Of a stretch of DNA of 64,000 bases, positions 1 through 7,200 are shown one piece after another; the first letter of the stretch is position 1, and each line of letters begins with the position of its first letter. The notes under the pieces are model-generated. The model was not told the DNA's origin and did no database searches. It worked only from the letters and a program-made list of their open reading frames with translations. The stretch comes from an uncultured Phascolarctobacterium sp. (GTDB taxonomy: Bacteria > Bacillota > Negativicutes > Acidaminococcales > Acidaminococcaceae): the NCBI GenBank assembly GCA_949288065.1, contig CASEIL010000002.1:124001-188000 (forward strand), read 5' to 3'. The position numbers and the translations under genes are program-made.

Positions 1-363
1 GCCGCTGCGCGATAGCTGCCCCATCAGCCCGGCGACGGCTTTTACAAAGCCCTTCTTTTCTGCCAGCACGCTAAAATACGGCAGCTGCTGCGTTTCGGCG
101 TAGCCCTTTAAAATTTCTTCGATGATAAGTTCCTGCGTGCGGCGCGAAATGCGTTTTAAATTGGTGTAGCCGTTGGCATTTAACAGCCCGCTTGCCACAT
201 CGTCAAAATTTTTTACGCGCACCGCGCCCTCTTTACAGGCACGGCTTTGCAGCACGCCGCTTGGCAAAACCAAAAGGCTTTCTTCCTGCCCGCTGCGCTC
301 AATCTCTTTTATAAAATATTCCCTGGCGCTGCACCCCAGGGGGACATAATAAAGTTTATTCAT
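1..363 (-). CDS. addB: AddB-like ATP-dependent nuclease subunit B, N-terminal part (partial)
   Basis: The window edge cuts this gene, leaving about 121 N-terminal residues. The ATG at 361-363 follows a GGAG ribosome binding site. The translation starts MNKLYYVPLG and contains a hydrophobic 'LLVLPSG' strand, a 'VKNFDDVASGLL' segment, and an 'RISRRTQELIIEEIL' to 'LPYFSVLAEKKGF' stretch, ending in a 'GLMGQLSRSG' helix. This order matches the N-terminal helicase-like domain of AddB/RexB proteins, which pair with AddA to process double-strand breaks and initiate recombination at Chi-like sites. The C-terminal nuclease domain lies outside the window, so the assignment rests on the N-terminal pattern only. 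Confidence 0.55.
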   Translation of the reverse strand, partial: MNKLYYVPLGCSAREYFIKEIERSGQEESLLVLPSGVLQSRACKEGAVRVKNFDDVASGLLNANGYTNLKRISRRTQELIIEEILKGYAETQQLPYFSVLAEKKGFVKAVAGLMGQLSRSG

Positions 364-507
364 AATTTTGCTCCAAGGTTTTTCTTTTTATTTTACCATA
401 AAACAATGACAAAGCCCAAAACCAAAATTTGCTAAAATCGCTCAATAAGCAGTGTACACTATTTAAAGCATTAACGTTAACTCTATGTTAAATTTTTCAA
501 ATAATAA

Positions 508-536
508 TTTACATTTTCTTAAAAAAGTAGTATTCT
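508..536 (+). promoter_or_regulatory. Predicted sigma-A promoter of the glycerate operon
   Basis: TTTACA at 508-513 and TATTCT at 531-536 are separated by exactly 17 nt, upstream of the permease start at 584. A perfect palindrome TTAACGTTAA at 471-480 lies just upstream and could bind a regulator; that role is inferred. Confidence 0.55.
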
Positions 537-583
537 ATATAAGAAATTTTAAATCTTTTTTAAACCAAGGGGGAATTTTTATT

Positions 584-1972
584 ATGTCAGGTTTAGGTTT
601 AATGATAGCGTTTTTAATTGCTATCATCGTGATGATTGTTGCTATTTCCAGATACAAGATTCATCCGTTCCTGTCGATTATGACAGTATCGCTTGTGCTG
701 GGGCTTGTTGCCGGTATTCCGCTGGTGGACACCAAGGTTGACGGCAAAACCGTGCAGGGCATTGCCACCGTTATCGGCTCCGGCTTTTCCGGCACGTTTA
801 CCAGCATCGGTATCGTTATTATTTTAGGCGCACTTATCGGCGGCATTTTGGAAATTACCGGCGCTGCCTTTAAACTGGCCGACCTCATCATTAAATTAGT
901 CGGCAAAAAGAACCCGGAACTTGCCATCGAACTGATGGGCTGGGTTGTTTCCATCCCTGTTTTCTGCGATTCTGGCTTTGTTATTTTAAACCCTATCCGC
1001 AAGGCGCTGGTTAAACGCACCCTTGCCTCCAGTGCGGGCATGTCGGTTGCCTTAAGCGCAGGCCTTTATATTTCTCACGTTTTCATTCCCCCTACGCCGG
1101 GCCCTATCGCTGCGGCTAACACGCTGGGCGTCGGCAACAACCTGCTGCTGGTTATCGCCATGGGCGCGGTTGTTTCCATCTTCCCGCTTATTGCGGGCTA
1201 CTGCTTTGTTAAATACATTGGCAAAAAAGTTAAAACACCGGAAGATATTAACGACGGCGAAATTGTAAAAACCTACGAGGAAATTATGGCCTCCCATAAA
1301 AACATTCCGGGCGCGTTCATGTCGCTGGCGCCGATTGTTATCCCTATTTTGTTAATGGCTTTGGGCTCCATCAGCAACATGGCTAAATGGACCGGCATTG
1401 TCAGCGAACTGTGCGTATTTTTGGGCACCCCGGTTATCGCGCTGGCAGTTGGCGTAATCTTTGCCGTTATTCAGCTGGTAAGTTCCGGCAAAACAAGTGA
1501 ATTTTATGAACTGACCAACGAAACCTTAAAGGTCAGCGGCCCGATTTTGTTTGTAACCGCAGCGGGCGGCGTTTTGGGCAAGGTTATTGCCGTTAGCGGC
1601 ATGGTGCAGTACATTACCGCCAACGCTGGTATTTTGGAAACCATCGGCATTTTCTTCCCGTTCATCCTTTCGGCTATCCTCAAAACCGCGCAGGGCTCTT
1701 CCACCGTTGCGCTTACCACTACCGCAGGCATTGTAGCTCCGCTCCTCGGCGTGCTTGGGCTTGATACCCCGATGCTTACCACCCTTACCGTTATGGCCAT
1801 CGGCGCAGGCGCAATGGTTGTTTCGCACGCTAACGACTCCTACTTCTGGGTTGTTACCAACTTTGGCGAAATGACTCCGGACCAGGGCTACAAAACGCAA
1901 ACCGTCTGCACCCTTATCCTCGGCCTTGCCTCCATGGCAGAAATCTGGCTGCTCTCTCTCGTTTTAAGATAA
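584..1972 (+). CDS. GntP-family permease, probably glycerate/gluconate:H+ symporter
   Basis: A polytopic inner-membrane protein of 462 residues with about a dozen hydrophobic segments, matching the length and pattern of the GntP (gluconate permease) family. Family hallmarks include the early 'HPFLSIM' segment, the conserved 'AQGSSTVALTTTAGI' stretch and 'VVSHANDSYFWVV'. I chose ATG 584 because AAGGGGG lies just upstream; the longer reading frame from 485 runs through the predicted promoter and lacks a ribosome binding site. The glycerate kinase gene begins 13 bases after the stop codon, so glycerate is the likely substrate. GntP members also carry gluconate and related sugar acids, so substrate choice is inferred from context. 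Confidence 0.85.
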   Translation: MSGLGLMIAFLIAIIVMIVAISRYKIHPFLSIMTVSLVLGLVAGIPLVDTKVDGKTVQGIATVIGSGFSGTFTSIGIVIILGALIGGILEITGAAFKLADLIIKLVGKKNPELAIELMGWVVSIPVFCDSGFVILNPIRKALVKRTLASSAGMSVALSAGLYISHVFIPPTPGPIAAANTLGVGNNLLLVIAMGAVVSIFPLIAGYCFVKYIGKKVKTPEDINDGEIVKTYEEIMASHKNIPGAFMSLAPIVIPILLMALGSISNMAKWTGIVSELCVFLGTPVIALAVGVIFAVIQLVSSGKTSEFYELTNETLKVSGPILFVTAAGGVLGKVIAVSGMVQYITANAGILETIGIFFPFILSAILKTAQGSSTVALTTTAGIVAPLLGVLGLDTPMLTTLTVMAIGAGAMVVSHANDSYFWVVTNFGEMTPDQGYKTQTVCTLILGLASMAEIWLLSLVLR

Positions 1973-1985
1973 CAGGAGCCGCACC

Positions 1986-3116
1986 ATGAAAAAAATCCTG
2001 TTAATTCCCGATTCCTTTAAGGGCACCATGTCCTCCATGGAAATTTGCGGTATTATGGCTGACGCCATCCACCACCACTACCCGGATGCCGAAGTTGTCA
2101 GCATCCCTGTTGCCGACGGCGGCGAAGGCAGTGTGGACGCTTTTTTGGAGGCGCTGGGCGGCGACAAGGTAACCGTTAAGGCGCAGGACCCTTACGGGCA
2201 CGAAATTGATTCGTTTTACGGCATTTTGCCGGACGGCACCGCCGTTATTGAAATGGCTGCCGCTGCCGGGCTGCCCCTTGTTGGCAACAACAAACACGCC
2301 GAAAAAACTACCACCTACGGCGTGGGCCAGCTGATTAAGGACGCACTGCGCAACAAGTGCAAAAAGCTGGTTGTGGGCCTTGGCGGCAGCGCTACCAACG
2401 AAGGCGGCTGCGGTGCTGCTGCGGCTTTGGGCGTGCGTTTTATTGATGCCAAAGGGCAAAGCTTTGTGCCTGTCGGCGAAACGCTGCACGACATTGCCCG
2501 CATCGACGTCAGCGGCTTAGACCCGCTTTTAAAAGAAACCAGCATTGTTACCATGTGCGATATTGATAACCCGCTCTGCGGCCCGCACGGAGCTTCGGCA
2601 GTGTTTGGCCCGCAAAAGGGCGCGGACGCCGAGTGCATTAAAATGCTGGACAACGGCCTGCACCACATGGCAGACGTTATCCGCCGCGATTTGCAAAAGG
2701 ACGTGCTGAACCTGCCCGGCAGCGGTGCGGCAGGCGGCATGGGCGGCGGTATGGCGGCATTTTTTAACAGCCGCTTGCAGCCCGGCATTGAAACCGTGCT
2801 TGACACTGTACACTTTAACAATCTTTTGCAGGGCGCAGACCTTGTCATCAGCGGCGAAGGCAAAATCGACAGCCAGTCGCTGCGCGGCAAGGTTGTTATC
2901 GGCGTTGCACGCCGCGCCAAAAAATCGTCTGTGCCGCTTATTGCCGTCGTCGGCGATATCGGCAGCGATATCCAAAAGGCGTATGATGAAGGCGTTACCG
3001 GCATTTTCAGCATTAACCGCGTTGCCCTGCCCTATGAACAGCTTAAGCTACGCGCCAAGGACGACCTGCGGCTGACGGTTGACAACATTATGTACTTTTT
3101 AAAAAATATGCGTTAA
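1986..3116 (+). CDS. glxK: Glycerate kinase, type I (GlxK/GarK family)
   Basis: A 376-residue cytoplasmic kinase, the full length expected for the family. It phosphorylates D-glycerate with ATP, feeding lower glycolysis; type I enzymes are usually 2-kinases. Visible family features are the N-terminal 'PDSFKGTMSS' motif, 'DGGEGSVDAFL', the glycine-rich 'VGLGGSATNEGG' segment and 'VISGEGKIDSQSL'. An AGGAG site precedes the ATG. The gene is the second in a two-gene operon with the upstream permease and ends at a strong terminator, so the pair forms a self-contained uptake and activation module. Confidence 0.93.
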   Translation: MKKILLIPDSFKGTMSSMEICGIMADAIHHHYPDAEVVSIPVADGGEGSVDAFLEALGGDKVTVKAQDPYGHEIDSFYGILPDGTAVIEMAAAAGLPLVGNNKHAEKTTTYGVGQLIKDALRNKCKKLVVGLGGSATNEGGCGAAAALGVRFIDAKGQSFVPVGETLHDIARIDVSGLDPLLKETSIVTMCDIDNPLCGPHGASAVFGPQKGADAECIKMLDNGLHHMADVIRRDLQKDVLNLPGSGAAGGMGGGMAAFFNSRLQPGIETVLDTVHFNNLLQGADLVISGEGKIDSQSLRGKVVIGVARRAKKSSVPLIAVVGDIGSDIQKAYDEGVTGIFSINRVALPYEQLKLRAKDDLRLTVDNIMYFLKNMR

Positions 3117-3123
3117 AAAAATT

Positions 3124-3157
3124 ATCCTGCCCTGTACAATACAGAGCAGGATTTTTT
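3124..3157. terminator. Bidirectional Rho-independent terminator after glxK
   Basis: ATCCTGC (3124-3130) pairs with GCAGGAT (3146-3152), with an inner CTGT/ACAG extension and a T run on the plus strand. The convergent acidic-repeat gene ends at 3171, so the hairpin can serve both strands. Confidence 0.8.
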
Positions 3158-3170
3158 ATGCCTAATTTAA

Positions 3171-3626
3171 TTAATCGTCCTCATAACGGTCGTCGTCCCA
3201 CCAGTCGTCGTCCTCGCGTTCGTAACGGTCATCATCCCAGCGGTCGTCGTCATCCCTGTCGCGGCGGTGTTCGCGCCTGCGCTCGTAGCGGTCGTCATCG
3301 TCCCAATCGTCGTCGTCGCGTTCCCAGCGGTCATCATCCCATCTATCGTCATCGTCGTCATCACGGTCAGGCCTGCGGGGCGGTTTCTTATCCCATTTGT
3401 CATTGCCGCGCCTGCCGTTGTCGTGCCCGTTGTCGTGGTCAAAGGGGCTGTCCTTGCCGCCTGCCGCACGCAGAATATCGCTTACAACACCGTAATTTAC
3501 ATTATGTTGTTCAGTAAGGCTTACAGGCTCTAAAACAAAAGCGTCCTGCTCAAAAGCAGGCTCCGCCGCAGAAGCATAAAACGGAACCGCTGCCAGCACC
3601 GCCGTCAGTAAAACCTTTTTCAACAT
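3171..3626 (-). CDS. Secreted acidic protein with Asp/Arg/aromatic repeats
   Basis: A 151-residue protein of no family I recognise. It begins with a clear signal peptide (MLKKVLLTAVLAAVPFYASA, cut expected after AEP). Residues from about 25 to 50 look like an ordinary folded or linker region. From about residue 60 to the end the chain is almost entirely Asp and Arg, in repeated DDDDRW, DDDRY and RDDDDW units with Trp or Tyr at regular intervals. An AAAGG site precedes ATG 3626, and an AT-rich -10 (TATAAT at 3668-3673) lies upstream. The low-complexity tail should be disordered and strongly charged; binding of divalent cations or of a cationic cell-wall component is possible but only inferred. 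Confidence 0.7.
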   Translation of the reverse strand: MLKKVLLTAVLAAVPFYASAAEPAFEQDAFVLEPVSLTEQHNVNYGVVSDILRAAGGKDSPFDHDNGHDNGRRGNDKWDKKPPRRPDRDDDDDDRWDDDRWERDDDDWDDDDRYERRREHRRDRDDDDRWDDDRYEREDDDWWDDDRYEDD

Positions 3627-3724
3627 CGTCCGTCACCCTTTCTTAACCGCGTATTTTTATTAATTTTATTATACAAAAACACAGTATTTTAAGGCAACAG
3701 CTAACAAAAATTTTACAAAACATA

Positions 3725-3763
3725 CAAAAACAGCACCGCCCGTTTTTACGCAGGCAGTGCTGT
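3725..3763 (-). terminator. Terminator of the marR operon
   Basis: On the minus strand a CAGCAC/GTGCTG stem with an inner GC-rich extension is followed by TTTTTG. It lies directly downstream of the small Cys-rich gene that ends at 3784. Confidence 0.7.
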
Positions 3764-3783
3764 TCTTTTATTTGCTATGCTTT

Positions 3784-4137
3784 TTACAGTTCTGCTTTTT
3801 TGGCAAGGATTGCCTCGCAGGCCTTGCAGGCCGGGCAATCGCAATATTTAGCACCGTTTGCTTTCAGCTCTTCGGCGTGAGCCAGAACATTTTTAGCCAT
3901 TTCTGCGCCAAAAACCTTAGCGCCTGCTTCGCTGCCGACAAAAGCAATTAAACCGTCGATGGGCATAATATCGGCTTCCACTTCGGCAAGCAGTTTTTTG
4001 GTTGCTTCCGCTTCCTTATCGGTGCCAGCGGCTGCCAGCCACTCTTCGCCCACAGCTTTGGCTTCCGCGCAGCAGCTCGGCGCTGCCACCAAAGCGTTTA
4101 CCTGTTTAGTCATATAAGCCAGTAATTCTTTAGTCAT
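3784..4137 (-). CDS. Small conserved Cys-rich protein
   Basis: A 117-residue soluble protein with no signal peptide. It has an N-terminal SCC pair (about residues 21-23) and a C-terminal cluster CDCPACKAC near residues 98-106, with a predominantly helical Ala/Glu/Lys-rich body between. The spacing of the C-terminal cysteines suggests metal or redox chemistry. I recall close relatives in anaerobic Firmicutes carrying unconvincing chaperone labels; I do not assign that function. The gene starts 31 bases after the MarR-family gene on the same strand, has an AAAGGATG ribosome binding site, and ends at a terminator, so it is probably the target or partner of that regulator. Confidence 0.7.
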   Translation of the reverse strand: MTKELLAYMTKQVNALVAAPSCCAEAKAVGEEWLAAAGTDKEAEATKKLLAEVEADIMPIDGLIAFVGSEAGAKVFGAEMAKNVLAHAEELKANGAKYCDCPACKACEAILAKKAEL

Positions 4138-4168
4138 TGTTAATCATCCTTTCGCTGTAATGTGGAGG

Positions 4169-4600
4169 TTAGCTGTATTTTTTCATGTTTTCCAAAATGC
4201 GTGCCAGCATTGCTTCGCACTGGCGGATTTCGTCCCCGCTGAAGCCTTCGTAAAAAATATCGCTCATCTTGTCGGATACCAGCATATAGTCCTTTTCAAG
4301 GCTTTTAGCCTTCTCCGTCAGCGCCAGCAGCGTTTTGCGCCGGTCGTTTTTATCCGGCACACGGCACACCAGCCCGGCTTTTTCCATGCGGTCAACCATG
4401 CTTGTCAGCGTCGTCGCCGCAAGGCCGGTTTTGTCTGCCAGCTCACGCAGTGATATGCCGTCCTGCTGCCACAGCACATACAAAATATGCCCTTGCGCGC
4501 CGTTAAAAGCATCGATATTTTTTTCTGCTAAAATCTGGGCTAAAATCCTGCCGCTCAGCCTTTTAATCTGCGAAACCAGATTACCGCCTTTAATTTCCAT
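4169..4600 (-). CDS. MarR-family transcriptional regulator
   Basis: A protein of about 143 residues with the winged-helix architecture of MarR: 'GISLRELADKTGLAATTLTSMVDRMEKAGLV' is the helix-turn-helix and 'RVPDKNDRRKTLLALTEKAKSL' the wing. I prefer ATG 4600 over ATG 4606 because AGGAGG at 4609-4614 is 8 nt from the former and only 2 nt from the latter. It probably represses its own two-gene operon: a palindrome lies in its promoter and the Cys-rich gene follows. The ligand is unknown; MarR proteins commonly sense phenolics, oxidants or metals. Confidence 0.9.
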   Translation of the reverse strand: MEIKGGNLVSQIKRLSGRILAQILAEKNIDAFNGAQGHILYVLWQQDGISLRELADKTGLAATTLTSMVDRMEKAGLVCRVPDKNDRRKTLLALTEKAKSLEKDYMLVSDKMSDIFYEGFSGDEIRQCEAMLARILENMKKYS

Positions 4601-4621
4601 TTTCATTTCCTCCTGTATAGG

Positions 4622-4650
4622 ATTATACTATATAGTAGTATATTTTTCAA
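4622..4650 (-). promoter_or_regulatory. marR promoter with overlapping palindromic operator
   Basis: On the minus strand TTGAAA (4645-4650) and TATAAT (4622-4627) are 17 nt apart. The perfect palindrome TACTATATAGTA (4626-4637) overlaps the -10 edge and spacer, a position where a bound MarR dimer would block RNA polymerase. Autoregulation is inferred. Confidence 0.7.
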
Positions 4651-4661
4651 GAGGGCGCGCA

Positions 4662-4690
4662 TAAAAAATGCCTGCGGTTAAGCAGGCATT
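4662..4690 (-). terminator. Terminator of the DUF4241-DUF4261-DUF5713 genes
   Basis: The minus strand has AATGCCTGC and GCAGGCATT arms followed by a T run. It is 10 bases beyond the stop codon of the DUF5713 gene. Confidence 0.8.
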
Positions 4691-4699
4691 AAAATATTT

Positions 4700-5026
4700 T
4701 TACCAGTCGCGTTCGCGGATAGCTTCTTCAACATCAATAGGAATATTAAACCAGTGTAAAATATAATCTACTGTTACGCCGATGCAATCTCTTGCCACAG
4801 TTTCAATTTCGCTGTCGGTTTCATCAAACTCATCTTGCAAATCGTTGATAGCGCAGGTAATTTCATCAAATTTTTTCTGAATAACTTCAACGTCGCTTTC
4901 TCCGCTTTCCAGTAAGTCGATTACTTTTTGTATTTCAGCTTTTACCTTATCAACTAAAAAATTAGGATAGTATTCATCTTTATACATCTCTTCCAAAAGA
5001 ACATAATTTTCATCAAACTTTTTCAT
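4700..5026 (-). CDS. DUF5713-family protein
   Basis: A 108-residue acidic, helical, cytosolic protein ending in 'EEAIRERDW'. The 'MYKDEYYPNFLVDKVKAEIQKVIDLLE' start and 'TCAINDLQDEFDETDSEIETVARDCI' middle match, from memory, the DUF5713 family. No catalytic motif is visible. It is the last gene of a run of immunity-like genes on the minus strand and has a GGAGG site directly upstream. A stand-alone immunity or antitoxin role is suggested by the neighbours only. Confidence 0.7.
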   Translation of the reverse strand: MKKFDENYVLLEEMYKDEYYPNFLVDKVKAEIQKVIDLLESGESDVEVIQKKFDEITCAINDLQDEFDETDSEIETVARDCIGVTVDYILHWFNIPIDVEEAIRERDW

Positions 5027-5046
5027 ACTAATACCTCCTTTTAAAA

Positions 5047-6126
5047 TTAATATTCAATTTTTAATGTCATTCCGGGTAATGAAACACCTTCACTGTAAGT
5101 TATTGCGTGTTTATCTTCGGCGCTGAACCCTATTGTTTCCCCATCTTTAAGCGTTACATCATATTCAAGTACATAGCCTGCCAGGCTGTAAATAAAATCG
5201 CGTAAATCGTTAGGGTCTGCGTCAGCATCCAAAACTTCCATTTCATCTTTGCCAAATTCAGACATGCCATAGGTATAGCCGCAAATGCCTTTTTCACTGC
5301 GGTACAAGCCAACCCAAATCCAGTTAAAAACAGGCAAAGCATCTTCTTTCATTATGTTTGCAAATTTAGCATAATACCACGGCGCAAAAACTACGCCGCT
5401 TGTATAAACGCCCAGCGCTCCCGGCTGTGCGCAGCAGCAAGCCAAAATTTTGGTAAACAGTTTGCCGCATTTCAGTAAATTTTCTTCTTTGCCGATAATA
5501 GCAACCATAATATGGGCTTTATGTGCTTTGGCTGCTTCCACGGCTTCCGGCCACATATAATTATTTCCGGCATTGGTTTCTGCTTCACCGTCAGGTATCG
5601 GCGCAGGCATAAGGCTTACGGCAGCAATCATCTTGCCAACTTCAAAAACTAAAGAATCTTCCCGTTGTTCGCCTTCATCTTCAATGGCCTCAATTCCCCA
5701 TTCTGCTTTTAAATCGCTGATAAGCTGCTTTTTGTTCCATTCATTTTCAGCCATCAGCACAAAGCCAGCAAAACTTCCTGCCCTGTTTTTGCGCTCTTCC
5801 GCCTGTTTTGCCTGCTCCATCCAGTAGCTGCGTATCATCTCCACCATTGCCGAAGCTTTTTCAACGGCAGTTTCTTCTGCATACGTTTCCATTTCGCTAA
5901 ATACATGTCCGCAGTGTTCAAGCCCGTCAGCTTCATAGCCGCCGCATACGCCAAGCAGCCACTCTCCATTTGTTTCCGGCTGATACTTAAAAAGATAATA
6001 CAACATATCGTGCAGCTCAAACGTGCCTGCACATTCTATTGCAGCAGGTTCGTGCCCAAGCTCCTGCGGGTGCGCCAGCCATTCTGCCATTGCTGCCTGG
6101 GCAGCCTGCATTTGTTGTGTATTCAT
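5047..6126 (-). CDS. DUF4261 domain-containing protein
   Basis: A 359-residue cytosolic protein with two parts. Residues 1 to about 110 form an acidic helical region of unknown type. Residues about 115 to 359 match DUF4261, including 'WVGLYRSEKGICGYTYGM', 'FGKDEMEVLDA' and the C-terminal 'DVTLKDGETIGFSAEDK' and 'GMTLKIEY' segments. No catalytic residues stand out. The start overlaps the stop of the upstream DUF4241 gene by 4 bases, indicating translational coupling. Families of this type recur near toxin-immunity loci, but the function of this protein is unknown. Confidence 0.75.
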   Translation of the reverse strand: MNTQQMQAAQAAMAEWLAHPQELGHEPAAIECAGTFELHDMLYYLFKYQPETNGEWLLGVCGGYEADGLEHCGHVFSEMETYAEETAVEKASAMVEMIRSYWMEQAKQAEERKNRAGSFAGFVLMAENEWNKKQLISDLKAEWGIEAIEDEGEQREDSLVFEVGKMIAAVSLMPAPIPDGEAETNAGNNYMWPEAVEAAKAHKAHIMVAIIGKEENLLKCGKLFTKILACCCAQPGALGVYTSGVVFAPWYYAKFANIMKEDALPVFNWIWVGLYRSEKGICGYTYGMSEFGKDEMEVLDADADPNDLRDFIYSLAGYVLEYDVTLKDGETIGFSAEDKHAITYSEGVSLPGMTLKIEY

Positions 6127-6875
6127 ACTAATTCCTCCTCATCTTCATTAATGTAATTACGTTCTATATCAATAAACTGAATTATAAGCTGGCAAACTGC
6201 TCCGCTTTCATCAAATCCCCAATAAACCGGGTATGCTCCGTCCCCAAAACCAGCTTGAAAAAACGGAACGTAATAGTTTGTACCGGGAACCTGCCAGTTA
6301 ATCCAATCTCCACCATCGCGCTGGTACTGCGGATTTTGTTTATAACTATCTTTAAACAAATCATAAAAATAATCGTTATAAATCTCGCCGTCCGGATTTT
6401 CCTTTTCCCATTTTTCCTGCCATTCACTAATAAATTTATTTGTTTCGGCATCACAGATACATCCCAAACCGGCATCTACATTAAAGCCAAAATATTCCCC
6501 CTCTTCAAAGTTTTCCAAATCTTCATTGCCAATAAGCGCCTCGTAAAATTTCACGGCGTGATTTTGGTTAAACCGCAGTCGTACAGCAGCATAACGCGCA
6601 CAATCACCATCATGCGGCTTAATAACGCAAACTTCCGTTTGATAACTTCCGGCAGGAGCATGCACTAAATATGGTGTACAGTTTTTATCAAGGTAAACCA
6701 AAGGGTCAGCAACTATTACTTTGCCACTTGGCAAATCGCATAAACCAATATTCATTACATCCAAAGCCATTCCGGAAATTTCTTTTTTCTCAAAATAGTT
6801 ATTAAAATCAACTATACTTTTAGTTAATTCTTTTTTCTGTGCATATAAAGCAAGCCATTCTTTTGCAGGTTCCAT
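6123..6875 (-). CDS. DUF4241 domain-containing protein
   Basis: A protein of about 250 residues. The C-terminal half, with 'YAAVRLRFNQNHAVKFYEALIGNEDL', 'FGFNVDAGLGCICD' and 'GDGAYPVYWGFDESGAVCQLIIQFIDI', is the DUF4241 pattern. The ATG at 6873-6875 is 8 nt from GAGGAG, whereas the GTG three codons earlier lies inside that site and is rejected. The last bases overlap the next gene. Upstream sequence 6885-6975 is very AT-rich and could hold a promoter (TGTTATAAC on the minus strand). No enzymatic motif is evident. Confidence 0.75.
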   Translation of the reverse strand: MEPAKEWLALYAQKKELTKSIVDFNNYFEKKEISGMALDVMNIGLCDLPSGKVIVADPLVYLDKNCTPYLVHAPAGSYQTEVCVIKPHDGDCARYAAVRLRFNQNHAVKFYEALIGNEDLENFEEGEYFGFNVDAGLGCICDAETNKFISEWQEKWEKENPDGEIYNDYFYDLFKDSYKQNPQYQRDGGDWINWQVPGTNYYVPFFQAGFGDGAYPVYWGFDESGAVCQLIIQFIDIERNYINEDEEELV

Positions 6876-6975
6876 AAAAATCACTCCTCTTAATTTCTGA
6901 TTTCATAGCTGATTGTTATAACATATTTATATTTGGATATTTTTTACTTTTTAATTTTATATTTTCTCCAATTTT

Positions 6976-7197
6976 TTAAAACAGCACCAACAATTCACAA
7001 ATTATTAATATCAAACCCAGTGCGCCGAAGATGAGACGGTACATGCTGCGGCTCAGCCGGTGCCCGTCCGGCTTGCCTACCGGGCTGCACAGCCAGTTCC
7101 AGTTTTTAACAGCGCCCACTAAAATAACCACGCCGATAAGCAGCGTTATATAATTGTCGTATTCGGCTATAAAAGCCATTATTTTTGTTTCGTTCAT
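6976..7197 (-). CDS. Imm17-like two-helix membrane protein
   Basis: A 73-residue protein with two predicted transmembrane helices (about 15-30 and 50-72) joined by a basic loop containing 'NWNWLCSPVGKPDGHRLSRSMYR'. Size and pattern, a helix, an NW-rich turn, then a 'R.I.GALGLILIICELLVL' helix, resemble Immunity protein 17. It starts three bases after the stop of the SuFu-domain gene, with a ribosome binding site inside the end of that gene. If the match holds, it protects against a membrane-acting or cell-surface toxin; no such toxin is in the window. Confidence 0.55.
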   Translation of the reverse strand: MNETKIMAFIAEYDNYITLLIGVVILVGAVKNWNWLCSPVGKPDGHRLSRSMYRLIFGALGLILIICELLVLF

Positions 7198-7200
7198 GGC

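Noticed and set aside
485-583. Longer N-terminus of the GntP permease from ATG 485
   Set aside because: It would place the predicted promoter inside the gene and has no ribosome binding site, while ATG 584 follows AAGGGGG.
3180-3460. Tandem DNA repeats as a CRISPR or satellite array
   Set aside because: The repeats follow Asp/Arg/Trp codons of a secreted protein, lack constant length and spacers, and are explained by the protein.
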